A DNA stretch of 64,000 nucleotides from Bradyrhizobium canariense (GTDB taxonomy: Bacteria; Pseudomonadota; Alphaproteobacteria; Rhizobiales; Xanthobacteraceae), in NCBI RefSeq assembly GCF_019402665.1, contig NZ_VSST01000063.1, positions 1 to 64,000 of the forward strand, written 5' to 3'. The notes beneath the pieces are model-generated. The model saw only the letters and a list, made by a program, of their open reading frames with translations, ran no database searches and was not told the origin of the DNA. Shown one piece after another: positions 28,491 through 38,167 of the stretch (position 1 is the first letter of the stretch; every line of letters starts with the position of its first letter). The translations under genes and the position numbers were made by a program.

Positions 28491-29578
28491 GTAATATGGA
28501 TGAAAGGTCGAAGCGCCGCGTCGCGCTGGTTACGGGCGTCACCGGTCAGGATGGTGCCTATCTCGCCGAGTATCTGGTCGGGCTAGGCTACACCGTTCAC
28601 GGCATCAAGCGGCGATCGTCCTCGTTCAACACCGCCCGTGTCGATCATCTTTATCAGGATCCGCATGCCGACAATGTGCGGTTCCTGATGCATTACGGCG
28701 ACATGACGGATTCGACAAACCTGATCCGTCTAATGCAGCAGATCCGACCAACCGAGATCTATAATCTGGCTGCACAGAGCCATGTGGCGGTTAGTTTCGA
28801 GAGCCCGGAGTACACCGCGAACGCCGACGCGATCGGAACGCTGCGGCTATTGGAGGCGATCCGCATTCTTGGCATGGAGAAGGAGACACGGTTCTATCAG
28901 GCGTCCACCTCCGAGCTCTACGGCCTCGTGCAGGAAGTGCCGCAGAAGGAAACGACCCCCTTCTACCCGCGCTCCCCTTACGCGGTGGCGAAGCTTTATG
29001 CGTATTGGATCACCGTGAACTACCGCGAGGCCTACGGCATGTTCGCCTCGAACGGCATTCTCTTCAACCACGAGAGTCCGATCCGCGGCGAAACCTTCGT
29101 CACCCGCAAAATCACGCGTGCCGTTGCCCGCATCGAGACGGGCCTCGAAGAGACGCTGTATCTCGGGAATCTCGAGGCCAAGCGCGACTGGGGCCACGCC
29201 AGGGATTATGTCGAAGGCATGCACATGATCCTGCAGGCCGACCGGCCCGATGATTTCGTACTGGCGACCGGGGAGACCCGCTCGGTGCGCGAGTTCGTGG
29301 AGCTCGCCTTTGCGGAAGTCGGCCGCAAAATCGAATGGCAAGGCAGGGGCGTCGAAGAAACCGGCCTCGACAAGGAGTCAGGCAGGATCGTCGTGCGGAT
29401 CGACCCGACTTATTTTCGTCCCACCGAGGTCGATCTCCTGATCGGCGATCCCAGCAAGGTGCGCGAGAAGCTCGGCTGGAAATCCAGGACCCCGTTCGCG
29501 CAGCTGGTCAAGGAAATGATGGCTTGCGATTTGCTCGAGGCGAGGCGAGAGGTTGCCAATGGCAAGTACTCCATTTGA
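28487..29578 (+). CDS. gmd: GDP-mannose 4,6-dehydratase
   Basis: 363 residues, GTG start overlapping the flippase stop. GVTGQDGAYLAEYL is the NADP-binding loop typical of this enzyme. Then DMTDSTNLIRL, QSHVAVSFESPEYT, QASTSELYGLVQEVPQKE (active Ser/Thr and Glu), SPYAVAKLYAYW (Tyr165, Lys169) and FNHESPIRGETFVTRK. It makes GDP-4-keto-6-deoxymannose from GDP-mannose. The neighbouring fucose synthase takes the product onward. The segment of about 360 residues is the usual length. Confidence 0.97.
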   Translation: MSNMDERSKRRVALVTGVTGQDGAYLAEYLVGLGYTVHGIKRRSSSFNTARVDHLYQDPHADNVRFLMHYGDMTDSTNLIRLMQQIRPTEIYNLAAQSHVAVSFESPEYTANADAIGTLRLLEAIRILGMEKETRFYQASTSELYGLVQEVPQKETTPFYPRSPYAVAKLYAYWITVNYREAYGMFASNGILFNHESPIRGETFVTRKITRAVARIETGLEETLYLGNLEAKRDWGHARDYVEGMHMILQADRPDDFVLATGETRSVREFVELAFAEVGRKIEWQGRGVEETGLDKESGRIVVRIDPTYFRPTEVDLLIGDPSKVREKLGWKSRTPFAQLVKEMMACDLLEARREVANGKYSI

Positions 29579-30515
29579 ACTGGCCGGCAAGACCGTCTTC
29601 GTCGCCGGCCATCGCGGCATGGTTGGCTCCGCGTTGGTGCGGCGACTCGCTGAGGAAAATGTCGAACTGCTGACGGCCTCGCGGAGCGAGGTCGACCTGC
29701 GTGACCAGACCGCCGTCGATAAATGGTTCGCTGCTAGGCGTCCGCAGGTAGTGTTCCTTGCTGCCGCCAAGGTCGGCGGTATCGTCGCCAACAACACGCT
29801 GCGGGCGGAGTTCCTCTACGAAAATCTCGCGATCGCTACCAATGTCATTCACGCAGCGCATGTCAATCGATGCGAGAAGCTGATGTTCTTTGGCTCCTCC
29901 TGCATCTACCCCAAACTGGCAGTCCAGCCGCTGCGCGAAGAGTCGATGCTGACAGGCCCGCTGGAGCCGACCAATGAACCCTACGCGATTGCCAAGATCG
30001 CCGGCATCAAGATGGTCGAAGCCTATCGCAGCCAGTACGGTTCAAACTTTATCAGTGTGATGCCGACTAACCTTTATGGTCGCGGCGACAATTATCATCC
30101 CGAATACAGCCACGTCGTCGCGGCGTTGATCCGCCGCTTCCATGAGGCCAAAACGTCGGGGGCGAAGAACGTCATGGTGTGGGGCACCGGCACGCCGCGG
30201 CGCGAATTCCTCTTTGTCGACGATCTGGCGGACGCCTGCATCCACCTCATGAAGACCTATTCGAGCGGCGAGCTCGTCAACGTCGGTACCGGCACGGACA
30301 TTGCGATCGCCGAATTCGCCCGGGTGGTCGCGGCGACCGTCGGCTATTCCGGCGAGATCAGCTTTGACAGCTCGCGCCCCGACGGCACTCCGCGCAAATT
30401 GCTCGACGTCAACCGGTTGGCGAAACTGGGTTGGCGGGCCAAGACCCCGCTCGAGGATGGGCTCAAGCTGGCCTATCAGGCATATCTCGGCGAGAACCGG
30501 CAGTCCGGAGAGTAG
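29559..30515 (+). CDS. fcl: GDP-L-fucose synthase
   Basis: 318 residues from ATG 29559, within the last 20 bases of gmd, with gcgagaggttgcc as ribosome site. GHRGMVGSALVRRL is the NADP loop; MFFGSSCIYPK holds the Ser site and NEPYAIAKIAG the Tyr142/Lys146 pair; PTNLYGRGDNYHPE is the usual sugar-binding loop. It epimerises at C3 and C5 and reduces C4 to give GDP-L-fucose. With gmd it completes fucose supply, so the polymer or another glycan of this strain should contain fucose or a related 6-deoxyhexose. Confidence 0.97.
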   Translation: MASTPFELAGKTVFVAGHRGMVGSALVRRLAEENVELLTASRSEVDLRDQTAVDKWFAARRPQVVFLAAAKVGGIVANNTLRAEFLYENLAIATNVIHAAHVNRCEKLMFFGSSCIYPKLAVQPLREESMLTGPLEPTNEPYAIAKIAGIKMVEAYRSQYGSNFISVMPTNLYGRGDNYHPEYSHVVAALIRRFHEAKTSGAKNVMVWGTGTPRREFLFVDDLADACIHLMKTYSSGELVNVGTGTDIAIAEFARVVAATVGYSGEISFDSSRPDGTPRKLLDVNRLAKLGWRAKTPLEDGLKLAYQAYLGENRQSGE

Positions 30516-30601
30516 GAAGCGCACTTCCGCCATTGCGAGCCGACGGTCGCGCACCCGATGTCCGCGGCTGGCGCGATTCATCGGTGGGGCCACGGTGGCG
30601 A

Positions 30602-31402
30602 TCACCCCGGAGCGAACCAGCATTTCGGCAGCACGACATCATCCCTATTGGCGACGTTTCTCCTGTCGAGGTCGTGAGGAAACCTTCTGGCAGGCGCTCG
30701 GCGAGAAACGCGATCCTTGCGCAAGAACGAGAATTCCATGATCGGCGGGACCTTGAAGTCCCTGTATTCGATGGGTTTGAAGTAATTATTCGGATGAATG
30801 TGTACGACGTCGAAGTGCTTGGTGATCTTCTTGAAAACAGCGCCGATCAGCTTGAGACCGATAGGATTGAAAATTCTGTCCAAGGAATGGAACTCGATGA
30901 TCATGATCCTGAAGCGCTTCAGGTCGTCGCAGCTCGTTTCGATGATAACCTCGTATTCGCCGCCTTCAACGTCCATCTGGAGGATGAGATCGCCGGTCCG
31001 AGCGCCCTTTCTCGACATCCAGTTCTCTAAAGTCATGAACTTGGCGTTGTTTTCGTTTCCGAGGAATTTTTTTTCGAAATCGAGCAGGTCATTTTGGGTC
31101 GCGGGTGCATCCACCGAGAAGTCGGCGAGGAAGCACGGGATGCCGCGTTCGGCAAGGCCGAGCTCGAAGTCAGAGACGTTGTAGACGCCCGGCGAAAAGC
31201 AACCGACGCAGCCTTCGAGGTCATCCGGAACCAAATAGCCGCCATCAGCGGATCCGCCCAGTCGAACTAATTTCTTGTCCGTAACGACAGGGAAAAGGTC
31301 CCGGAAGAATTCCCTGAGCTCCTCCTCCTTTGAGGTGCCGGATATCATAACGTCGCTGTTGAGCAGGCGTGTCTTCACGTAGTCTTTTAATAAACCGATC
31401 AT
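30602..31402 (-). CDS. FkbM-family methyltransferase
   Basis: 266 residues, ATG with GGAG upstream. The N-terminal part is KLVRLGGSADGGYLVPDDL; a later block is DLILQMDVEGGEYEVIIE, the hallmark FkbM motif, followed by LKRFRIMIIEFHSL. The C terminus has HFDVVHIHPNNYF and a basic tail. It should O-methylate a sugar or a related acceptor using S-adenosylmethionine, so it can cap or decorate the polysaccharide. Convergent with fcl. Confidence 0.87.
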   Translation of the reverse strand: MIGLLKDYVKTRLLNSDVMISGTSKEEELREFFRDLFPVVTDKKLVRLGGSADGGYLVPDDLEGCVGCFSPGVYNVSDFELGLAERGIPCFLADFSVDAPATQNDLLDFEKKFLGNENNAKFMTLENWMSRKGARTGDLILQMDVEGGEYEVIIETSCDDLKRFRIMIIEFHSLDRIFNPIGLKLIGAVFKKITKHFDVVHIHPNNYFKPIEYRDFKVPPIMEFSFLRKDRVSRRAPARRFPHDLDRRNVANRDDVVLPKCWFAPG

Positions 31403-31898
31403 GCGATGACTCCGAGCTCGCTAACGCACCTGGGTGCAAGACGTGCTGCAAGAATCGGCATTCCTGCAGGCTCGCTGCCTATGTTCGTTGCGATCAACAC
31501 ATTTGCCTGCCTTAAGACTCCAATAGATTCGATTCTTGTCATGAATATGTGCGGTGGTATCGCTATTCGGCAGTGTTGCCGAGACTTGCCTTTTGGCTGC
31601 TAAGCCGATCTATTCCGTGCTCTGGAACCGGTCGGCTTCCGCATCGGCGAGGGGACCGAGTGAGGCACGAGAGCGTAGAGGCGGAAGCGGCTGAGCGCGA
31701 AGATCGAATGACAGACGCGGGAAGCTCGCAGCGCAAACATCCGGCGTCCGCGCTGGTGGCGCGCAGATGCGTTGTTTGCACAACCGTTGCGGGTGCTTGG
31801 CGCAATGGCAGAAGTGGATTAGTCGAATGGGAAGTTTTGCCGATGCATCGAAAGCCATTCGATGCTGTGATGCGACCGATGGGACCGAACTCAGGACG
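31403..31898. other. Divergent intergenic region between the FkbM and pyruvyltransferase genes
   Basis: About 500 bases. The frame of the pyruvyltransferase is open from 31767 but the extra residues are Cys/Arg-rich and unlike the family, so they are probably untranslated leader. Nothing else is supported; promoters for both genes should lie here. Confidence 0.4.
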
Positions 31899-32954
31899 AT
31901 GGCCGAAATTCCCATGAAGGATTCTCGTACACTGATTGCAGAACTGCAGGATGAGATCGAAAAGGTCATCGGGCCCCATCTGGTGGGTGTCGAGAATTTC
32001 GCGCTGGTGGATTTCCCCAACCACTCCAATGTGGGCGACAGCGCCATATGGTTGGGTGAAGAGACCTATCTGCAGAAAAAGCTAGGTCGAGCACCCTCCT
32101 ATGTCTGCACCTATGACACCTGGTCAAAGAAGGAATTCGAAAGAGCCGTTCCTGTTGGACCGATCCTTATCCATGGTGGGGGCAATTTTGGCGACCTGTG
32201 GCCCAGCCATCAGGAGTTTCGGCTCAGGCTTCTGTCGGAGTTTCCGGATCGCCCGATCATTCAGTTGCCACAAACTATACACTTCTCCTCGAAGGCAAGT
32301 CTCAAGCGCGCCGCGGAGATCATCAACTCGCACAAAAAATTCCGGATTCTGGTCCGTGACGTGCAAAGTTTGAATATCGCGACAGCGGAATTTACTGCGC
32401 CCGTGGATCTCTGTCCGGACATGGCGTTCTGCCTGGGGGCGCAGAGCTCGCCAGCGGCAGTAACCAAGAAATTGTTGCTGCTGCTCCGAACCGATCACGA
32501 GAAGGTAGAGCAAAAGCATTTTCCGCCGCTCCCAAACTTTGCTGTTGTCGAGGACTGGCTCAACGAACAACGAGGCTTGGGAAAGTGGTTGTTTGTCAAG
32601 GCGCTGCTCGAGACGGCGCTCCTCTTGCTCAAGGGCAGGACGTCGTCGGAGCTCGACGTGCGCATTCGGTGGTTTCACCTGCTGGCGTCGAATCGTGTAG
32701 CCCGTGGAATGAGGCAGGTTGGATCGTCGGCCTACGTGATCACGGACCGGCTTCACACGCACATCTTTTGCGTGTTGCTGAATCTGCCGCACTCGGTTCT
32801 TGACAATAATTATGGGAAAATCAGCACGTTCGTCGATGCGTGGAGCAAGCCCTTCGAAAAGTTGAGCCGGCCACTGAGCACGAGTGTGGACGGCGCCCTC
32901 GCAAAGTTTCTGGATATCTGCCAGGGCAGTTCGGCGCCGACGGATCAACGTTGA
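31899..32954 (+). CDS. Polysaccharide pyruvyltransferase family protein
   Basis: 351 residues from ATG 31899 (AGGA site in gaactcaggacg). Family marks: FPNHSNVGDSAIWLGEETYL, VPVGPILIHGGGNFGDLWP, QLPQTIHF, and the C-terminal DRLHTHIFCVLLNLPHSVLD followed by NNYGKISTF. These supply the phosphoenolpyruvate and nucleotide-binding sites of ketal pyruvyltransferases. It would add a pyruvate acetal to a sugar of the repeat, giving negative charge, as ExoV does in succinoglycan. Convergent with the GH16-like gene 10 bases away. Confidence 0.93.
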   Translation: MAEIPMKDSRTLIAELQDEIEKVIGPHLVGVENFALVDFPNHSNVGDSAIWLGEETYLQKKLGRAPSYVCTYDTWSKKEFERAVPVGPILIHGGGNFGDLWPSHQEFRLRLLSEFPDRPIIQLPQTIHFSSKASLKRAAEIINSHKKFRILVRDVQSLNIATAEFTAPVDLCPDMAFCLGAQSSPAAVTKKLLLLLRTDHEKVEQKHFPPLPNFAVVEDWLNEQRGLGKWLFVKALLETALLLLKGRTSSELDVRIRWFHLLASNRVARGMRQVGSSAYVITDRLHTHIFCVLLNLPHSVLDNNYGKISTFVDAWSKPFEKLSRPLSTSVDGALAKFLDICQGSSAPTDQR

Positions 32955-32964
32955 GGGTCGAGCA

Positions 32965-34635
32965 TCATCCTCCGTACGGGCGGTTCGCCGGCTCGTGCGC
33001 GTGGACGGTGAACGTTGTTGTGCTCTTTGTGGTCTGGCCCGCATTGTTCGCGCAGGAGATTGTTAGGTTGGCGACCCCTGCCGCCGTGGGAACGCCATTG
33101 ATCAGTCCGGTGGAAGGGTCAAAGGCGAGCCCCTGCGGCAGTCCTTTGACGGACAAAATCTTCGGCATCATGACGCCGACATCGCACTCCCCATAGATAT
33201 CGTGGTGATAGCTGTCGCCTGCGGCGGCTGAAAGGGGGGGCGTCGTCACGCGCGGGCCGCGATTGATGGAGAATCGCAGGGGCTCCATCGTTGAGCCGTC
33301 AGGTTTGTAGCCGTAAACGACGACATGGGACCGCCCGGGATTTCCCGTAGCGGTGGTGAAGTCCGCCTTGATCGTGCGCGCCGCCGCATCGTACGAAATT
33401 CCTTCCGGGAATTGCGTAAACGTCGACTGCTCCGCCATGCCCGGTTCGGAGCTGTCGTAGGGTACGACCTGGACGAATTCGGTGACGCTTGCATCACCCC
33501 ACAGGGCCTTGGCGCTCGGGAGCACGACCTTGCCGCTGCCGTCATAATCGACATTAAGGTCTTCGACCGAAACCAGCGGCTTCCAATGCGCGACGCCTGC
33601 CGTCCGCCAGCCGCGAATCCAATCGACATCGAGATAGGCCCCGGTCGTGGAGCTGGCCCACGCCGCGGCGTCGTACGCCTCGCCCGCGAACGTATTGTTG
33701 AATATGTGTGACGTCAGCAGCAGAAATGAGGGCATATTCTTGGTATTGGAGTCCACGCCAATAAACTGGGACCGAAGGGCACTATCGACGTAAAGCTGGG
33801 TGCTTCCGCCGTTTCGAAAGACGAAGCTGAAGACGTGGAACGTATCGTCCATATAGTCGAACGGTCCGGCGCTGTTGTCGGTCGAGATTGCCCCCGAGGT
33901 GTGGACGATATTGCTGAAATGCATCCCTTGAGAGTTGCACTCCAGATCCCACTCGTTGCCGGTTGGGTTGAGCACGGGTGCAACGGAATAGGTCCAGAAT
34001 GCTGGATGAAAGCCAGCCGGATTCGTAAGCCTGGAGCTGAACCGAGCACGTATCTCGACGATGACGGCATTGGTGCTCGGGTAGTATGCAAATGCCCCGG
34101 CCGTATGGATCATCGCGGAGAGGTGCGGGCGGACGCCTCCGTTGATGGACCGGTCGGTCGGTGTAAGGAATGCCTGCTCGCGCACTGTTGCCTTGCGCGC
34201 CCCGAGCCGCAGCACCGAACTGGAAACCGACATGTTGTCGAAGTCGACCGCGACGCCGCGGTTCCGGTCTTTGTAACCTGTCGTTAGCGGGTCGGCATCA
34301 AAGCCTGTCCCTAGCGACGTGGTATTGCCGCGGATGCCTGGATGATAGGCGCCAGTCGGGAAGAACTTGCCGCGCGGGTTTGCCGGACCAACGATATCGA
34401 GGGCGTCGAAATCGTCACCCCAGGACAGCGTATAGCCCGCATACAACCCGCTGCCATTCTGGCCGACGACGGCGCCACCGACGATCTGGCTGCTTCGCTT
34501 GGAGGGCGTGATGGATCGCAGGCGCTGTCGCACACCATCGTTGCTCAGGCCTAGATAAAGTGCTGAGCCAGCAACAGCCAACGATGCGACGAACAATGCT
34601 GCCATGGTGCCGTTGATTCGACGCTTTGATGGCAT
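32965..34635 (-). CDS. GH16-like (concanavalin-fold) exoprotein with C-terminal Ig-like domains
   Basis: 556 residues, ATG with GAGAGG upstream. Type II membrane anchor (MAALFVASLAVAGSALYLGL), then a jelly roll of about 290 residues: LSWGDDFDALDIVGP, VIVEIRARFSSRL, AGFHPAFWTYS and NEWDLECNSQG. EWDLE fits the ExDxE form of the GH16 active site, one residue shorter than the EIDIFE of the first GH16. A second, beta-rich part from about residue 375 (VSVEDLNVDYD) to the end contains a putative Ig domain (GLPQGLAFDPSTGLINGVP). It should bind or trim EPS at the periplasmic side. Catalysis is probable, not certain. Confidence 0.82.
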   Translation of the reverse strand: MPSKRRINGTMAALFVASLAVAGSALYLGLSNDGVRQRLRSITPSKRSSQIVGGAVVGQNGSGLYAGYTLSWGDDFDALDIVGPANPRGKFFPTGAYHPGIRGNTTSLGTGFDADPLTTGYKDRNRGVAVDFDNMSVSSSVLRLGARKATVREQAFLTPTDRSINGGVRPHLSAMIHTAGAFAYYPSTNAVIVEIRARFSSRLTNPAGFHPAFWTYSVAPVLNPTGNEWDLECNSQGMHFSNIVHTSGAISTDNSAGPFDYMDDTFHVFSFVFRNGGSTQLYVDSALRSQFIGVDSNTKNMPSFLLLTSHIFNNTFAGEAYDAAAWASSTTGAYLDVDWIRGWRTAGVAHWKPLVSVEDLNVDYDGSGKVVLPSAKALWGDASVTEFVQVVPYDSSEPGMAEQSTFTQFPEGISYDAAARTIKADFTTATGNPGRSHVVVYGYKPDGSTMEPLRFSINRGPRVTTPPLSAAAGDSYHHDIYGECDVGVMMPKILSVKGLPQGLAFDPSTGLINGVPTAAGVANLTISCANNAGQTTKSTTTFTVHAHEPANRPYGG

Positions 34636-34911
34636 CCACGCCTCTCTTGCCTAACCGTCATCATTTTTGCGGCGTACACATTCACTCGCAAGTGTGGAAA
34701 CCTTCGGTTTGCACCAACGCGTTCGAATGCGGACCATTTCAGTGTGTAGCCGCAGATTTCGTGCTGACGGGGATAACAATGTGAAACATCGTCGCGAACA
34801 TGGCAGCCTGGGCGCTTGCCTCCTCCTTGTCAGCAGAGACAAGTTCGCGCTAATCCTTTTGAGATCATGTGCAATGCGGTTCCAAGTTGACAGCGCAGGA
34901 CTGACTAATCA

Positions 34912-35742
34912 ATGGGCAGCGATCTCAGAGTTGTGGCGATTAGTTTGGACGGTTCCGTGCGCCGCGAGCGCGCGAGTGCAAATCTGGATTCGCTTGGTAT
35001 TCCCTGGACCTTCTTTGATGCCTTGCGTGTGCCAGCCACGGGGCTCCCGCAATATGATGAAGCGCTGGCCATCCGCTTTTGGGGCAGGGGCCTTTCACGA
35101 GCCGAGATCGGCTGCGCAGCGAGCCATATGAGCATCATGGCGCAACTGGGGGCATCGGACACCGACGATTCATGGACACTTGTGGTGGAAGACGACGTCG
35201 TTCTCGATGCCGGATTCAGCTTTCGATCGCTTCCGGATATCTGCAAGGCTGCCGAGATCGGTTATCTCCGGCTGTATGGGCGACACATGGCGCCGTGCAA
35301 GCACGTGGCCTGGCTGGATCAGCGGGAATTGGTGCGGTTTGAGCGCGCGCCAATGGGAACGCAGGCCTATCTGATCTCCAGCGGCGCAGCGCGTCGATTT
35401 ATCCACAGCGTGACGACGATCCATCGGCCAGTCGACTGGGAGATGGATCGCTTCTGGGCAAATGGGCTGTACAACTATGGCTTGTTTCCATTTCCATGCC
35501 TTGAGCTGACGCTGCCATCCTCGATTGCAAAAGCGGCGGAGTCGCTCCGCGAGCCTACTGCGCTTGACAGGGCGGCATGGTTTGCGTGGAAATCGAAGGA
35601 ATACGTTCTGCGCTTGTCGGAAAATATTCGCCTTCGCCAGTCCGACAGGCGGATTCGCGGCCGCCTTGCCGGCGTAACCAGTCTTTACGGGCCAATGCCG
35701 GGGACAATTCGCGGGGTTCGAAAGCCTGTGATTGATGCCTGA
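34912..35742 (+). CDS. Glycosyltransferase family 25
   Basis: 276 residues. Family marks: LRVVAISLDGSVRRERASAN at the N terminus, GCAASHMSIM, LVVEDDVVLD (metal EDD) and QAYLISSGAARRF, DWEMDRFW. It is a GT-A enzyme of the type used for LPS core and EPS side sugars (often galactose). The C-terminal tail is basic. No operon partner: it lies between two oppositely oriented genes. Acceptor unknown. Confidence 0.88.
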   Translation: MGSDLRVVAISLDGSVRRERASANLDSLGIPWTFFDALRVPATGLPQYDEALAIRFWGRGLSRAEIGCAASHMSIMAQLGASDTDDSWTLVVEDDVVLDAGFSFRSLPDICKAAEIGYLRLYGRHMAPCKHVAWLDQRELVRFERAPMGTQAYLISSGAARRFIHSVTTIHRPVDWEMDRFWANGLYNYGLFPFPCLELTLPSSIAKAAESLREPTALDRAAWFAWKSKEYVLRLSENIRLRQSDRRIRGRLAGVTSLYGPMPGTIRGVRKPVIDA

Positions 35743-35823
35743 AGGGCGTGCGACGAGGATCTTGCGAGGTGGGTTGGCTTTGCGCCATCGCGCATTCAGG
35801 CGTGCTTGCGTCGGATAACGCTG

Positions 35824-35857
35824 CCGAACCTCAGGAGCGGCCGAACCTCAGGAGCGG
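35824..35857. repeat. Perfect tandem 17-bp duplication at the 3' end of a GT2 gene
   Basis: The unit CCGAACCTCAGGAGCGG is present at 35824-35840 and 35841-35857 with no difference, and 8 further bases (cctcagga) of a third copy follow. The minus-strand GT2 gene ends in the repeat. Because 17 is not a multiple of three, the copy gained moved its reading frame onto an early stop. Confidence 0.85.
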
Positions 35858-36952
35858 CCTCAGGAGTTCTGCCCTGTTGAACCGGAGCATGATCAGCCGG
35901 TATGCAAACCAGGAAGGACTCAAGAATAACACAGTGAACCAGACGATATGAGAGGCGGCGGTCCGCCATTGTGTCGTCTCGGTCAGAGCCAGCCATATGC
36001 CGCGACGCAGGAGCGAACTCGATGTGTCCATCTCCTGGGCGACATACCTCAGTCCCAATTTTCGGGACGCTAAGCGATAGTTGATAAAGACGATCTCGTT
36101 ATCGATTGGCCTTGCCGATTGCACATGTACCGACTTCCTGTCGCAATGCGCCTTCAGGATATCGAACTCGGCGACGCGAAACCCGATTTGCCTAGGGAAA
36201 TCGGGAAAGCGCTGGGCGCGGCCCTGCGCGTCGTTCCGGCTGATATTTCGACCGTGGAGCCGATATTGCCCCAAGATTGCCTGCACCGTGACGACGTCCC
36301 CGTAAAGCGGCGCGATCGTGTTGAGAGCGCCATCGTATCCGACGGGCGGATTGAGAGGGATGACCTGACGAAGAAACTCTCTGGAATACGCATTGCCCGA
36401 CATGACCGGCCAGATGTACGTTCCTGACCGGATAAATTCTGCATGCACGTCCTGTAACGTATACGACGTCGGAAACGCACAAAATGACCGTCCAAGAGGC
36501 GTACCAGCGCCGTCGATGAGTTCCAGATTGAACTGAACTTTCGAGAGACCCTCGCGCCAGTGTGCGGCGACATTTTCCACTGCTGTCGGCATCAGGATAT
36601 CGTCCGCATCAAGGAACAGCAGCACATCGCCTGTCGCTTCGCGATACCCAACTTCGAATGCTGCGATGTTGCCTTGATTTGCCTGAAATATGGCTCGAAT
36701 CCTGTCACCATACCCGGCGATGATCTGACGGGAACCGTCGATCGAGCCATCGTCGACGACAACAATTTCATCCGCTGGACGCGTCTGATTCAACGCGCTG
36801 TCGATTGCGAATCCGACATACCGTTCGTAATTGTAGACTGTTATGACGATGCTAATCTTCAACGCGTCTCGCTCAGGAAATCTGCCAGTGTCATCGAAGG
36901 CTATCAATCCATGCGTTGATGAGCCAGAAGTAATTTCACAGTCCGCAAGCAT
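35831..36952 (-). CDS. Glycosyltransferase family 2
   Basis: 373 residues. LKISIVITVYNYERYVGFAI, ADEIVVVDDGSIDGS and LLFLDADDILMP are the GT-A site. The rest includes WPVMSGNAYSREFL and a C-terminal helical basic tail like that of the transferase at 20432-21529. The C terminus now ends LLRFGRS; with one 17-base copy removed it would continue GSVIRRKHA to a stop at about 35796, so the original protein was probably some eight residues longer. The change should not affect the catalytic domain. Divergent from GT4 at 36971 with only about 18 bases between starts. Confidence 0.9.
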   Translation of the reverse strand: MLADCEITSGSSTHGLIAFDDTGRFPERDALKISIVITVYNYERYVGFAIDSALNQTRPADEIVVVDDGSIDGSRQIIAGYGDRIRAIFQANQGNIAAFEVGYREATGDVLLFLDADDILMPTAVENVAAHWREGLSKVQFNLELIDGAGTPLGRSFCAFPTSYTLQDVHAEFIRSGTYIWPVMSGNAYSREFLRQVIPLNPPVGYDGALNTIAPLYGDVVTVQAILGQYRLHGRNISRNDAQGRAQRFPDFPRQIGFRVAEFDILKAHCDRKSVHVQSARPIDNEIVFINYRLASRKLGLRYVAQEMDTSSSLLRRGIWLALTETTQWRTAASHIVWFTVLFLSPSWFAYRLIMLRFNRAELLRPLLRFGRS

Positions 36953-36970
36953 GGTTGGTGAGACAATCGC

Positions 36971-38167
36971 ATGAAAATCGCTCTGATCGATCCGTCACTG
37001 TTTACCTGGCCGTATGATCTTAAATTAGCCAAAGGATTGACCGATATTGGGCATGCAGCCAACATTGTCGGGCGCCAGCTTGGGCAGAAGCCGTCCGTCG
37101 ACGAAGTGCGGTTTCTTGACCGACATTTTTATCCTGGGATGCAGTCGCGCTTTTTCAAGAAACTTCCGCGCAACGTGCAGCTGGGACTGAAGGGTCTCAG
37201 TCACGCTGAATCAATGGCTCGGCTGATCAGGCGCTTCAGGAGAGCGCCGCCCGATGTGATCCATTTCCAGTGGGCGCCCTTGGCGATTGTTGACAGCCAG
37301 TTCGTTCCCAAGTTCAGAAAGGTCGCGCCAACGGTTCTGACCGTTCATGACTCGAATCCGTTCAACAACAATCCGAGCTCGCGGATACAGCGGATTGGCG
37401 CGCTCAAGATTCTGCATTGCTTCGACCATCTCATCGTTCATACGGCCGTTGCACGCGATCGCCTTCTGGGCGTCGGTATCCCGGACGAGAAGATATCCGT
37501 TATCGCGCACGGATTGCTGACGGATCATATCGCCCGACCGGCGGACGAGCCTTCGGCCGGTGGCGGGCGCGTTCAAATACTCCTGTTCGGCAAGATAAAG
37601 CCCTACAAGGGCGTCGACGTTATGCTTCGCGCACTTGCATTGCTTCCCCGAGAGGTCAGGGCACGTTGCGTGGTGAAGGTCGTGGGCTGGCCGGAAATGG
37701 CGATGGAGCCGTTGTTTGCGATGGTGAAGGATCTGCAGCTCGACGACCATGTCGAATTCGACCTGCGGTTCGTTCCGGACGATGAAATGACCTCGCTGGT
37801 CGCGCACGCCGACATCCTGGCTTTTCCGTACCGAGACATTGACGCATCGGGGGTGCTGATGCTGGCGATCGCGGCGGGACGTCCGATTGTCGCGTCGAAC
37901 ATTGGAACCTTTGCCGAATGGCTGAGCGATCGGGCAGAGGGAACGCTCGTTCCTCCAGATGACCCCGCCGCATTGTCCCGGTCACTCGAGCGGCTAATTG
38001 ATGATCCTGATTATCGAAACTCCAAGGGACAAGCAATGCTGGATCTGCGCGACTCCGTGCCGACGTGGACCTCAATTGCCCGCCTGACCGAGGTCGCTTA
38101 TGCGAAGGCGGGCCGGCATGCAGACGCACCGGTCAGCGCCCAGGTTCTGCAGGATTCAGGAAACTGA
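36971..38167 (+). CDS. Glycosyltransferase family 4
   Basis: 398 residues, GT-B fold. N-terminal MKIALIDPSLFTWPYDLKLA (donor-side loop), VIHFQWAPLAIVDS, then ISVIAHGLL, and in the C half VQILLFGKIKPYKGVDVMLRA, FDLRFVPDDEMTSLVAHADI and the glutamate-containing region IDASGVLMLAIAAGRPIVAS. It adds a hexose to the growing lipid-linked unit. Its last 12 bases overlap the convergent ExoA-like gene. The sugar donor is not readable. Confidence 0.92.
   Translation: MKIALIDPSLFTWPYDLKLAKGLTDIGHAANIVGRQLGQKPSVDEVRFLDRHFYPGMQSRFFKKLPRNVQLGLKGLSHAESMARLIRRFRRAPPDVIHFQWAPLAIVDSQFVPKFRKVAPTVLTVHDSNPFNNNPSSRIQRIGALKILHCFDHLIVHTAVARDRLLGVGIPDEKISVIAHGLLTDHIARPADEPSAGGGRVQILLFGKIKPYKGVDVMLRALALLPREVRARCVVKVVGWPEMAMEPLFAMVKDLQLDDHVEFDLRFVPDDEMTSLVAHADILAFPYRDIDASGVLMLAIAAGRPIVASNIGTFAEWLSDRAEGTLVPPDDPAALSRSLERLIDDPDYRNSKGQAMLDLRDSVPTWTSIARLTEVAYAKAGRHADAPVSAQVLQDSGN

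Noticed and set aside
31767..31898. Longer N terminus for the pyruvyltransferase
   Set aside because: The extra residues are Cys/Arg-rich and unlike the family, and ATG 31899 has a better ribosome site.
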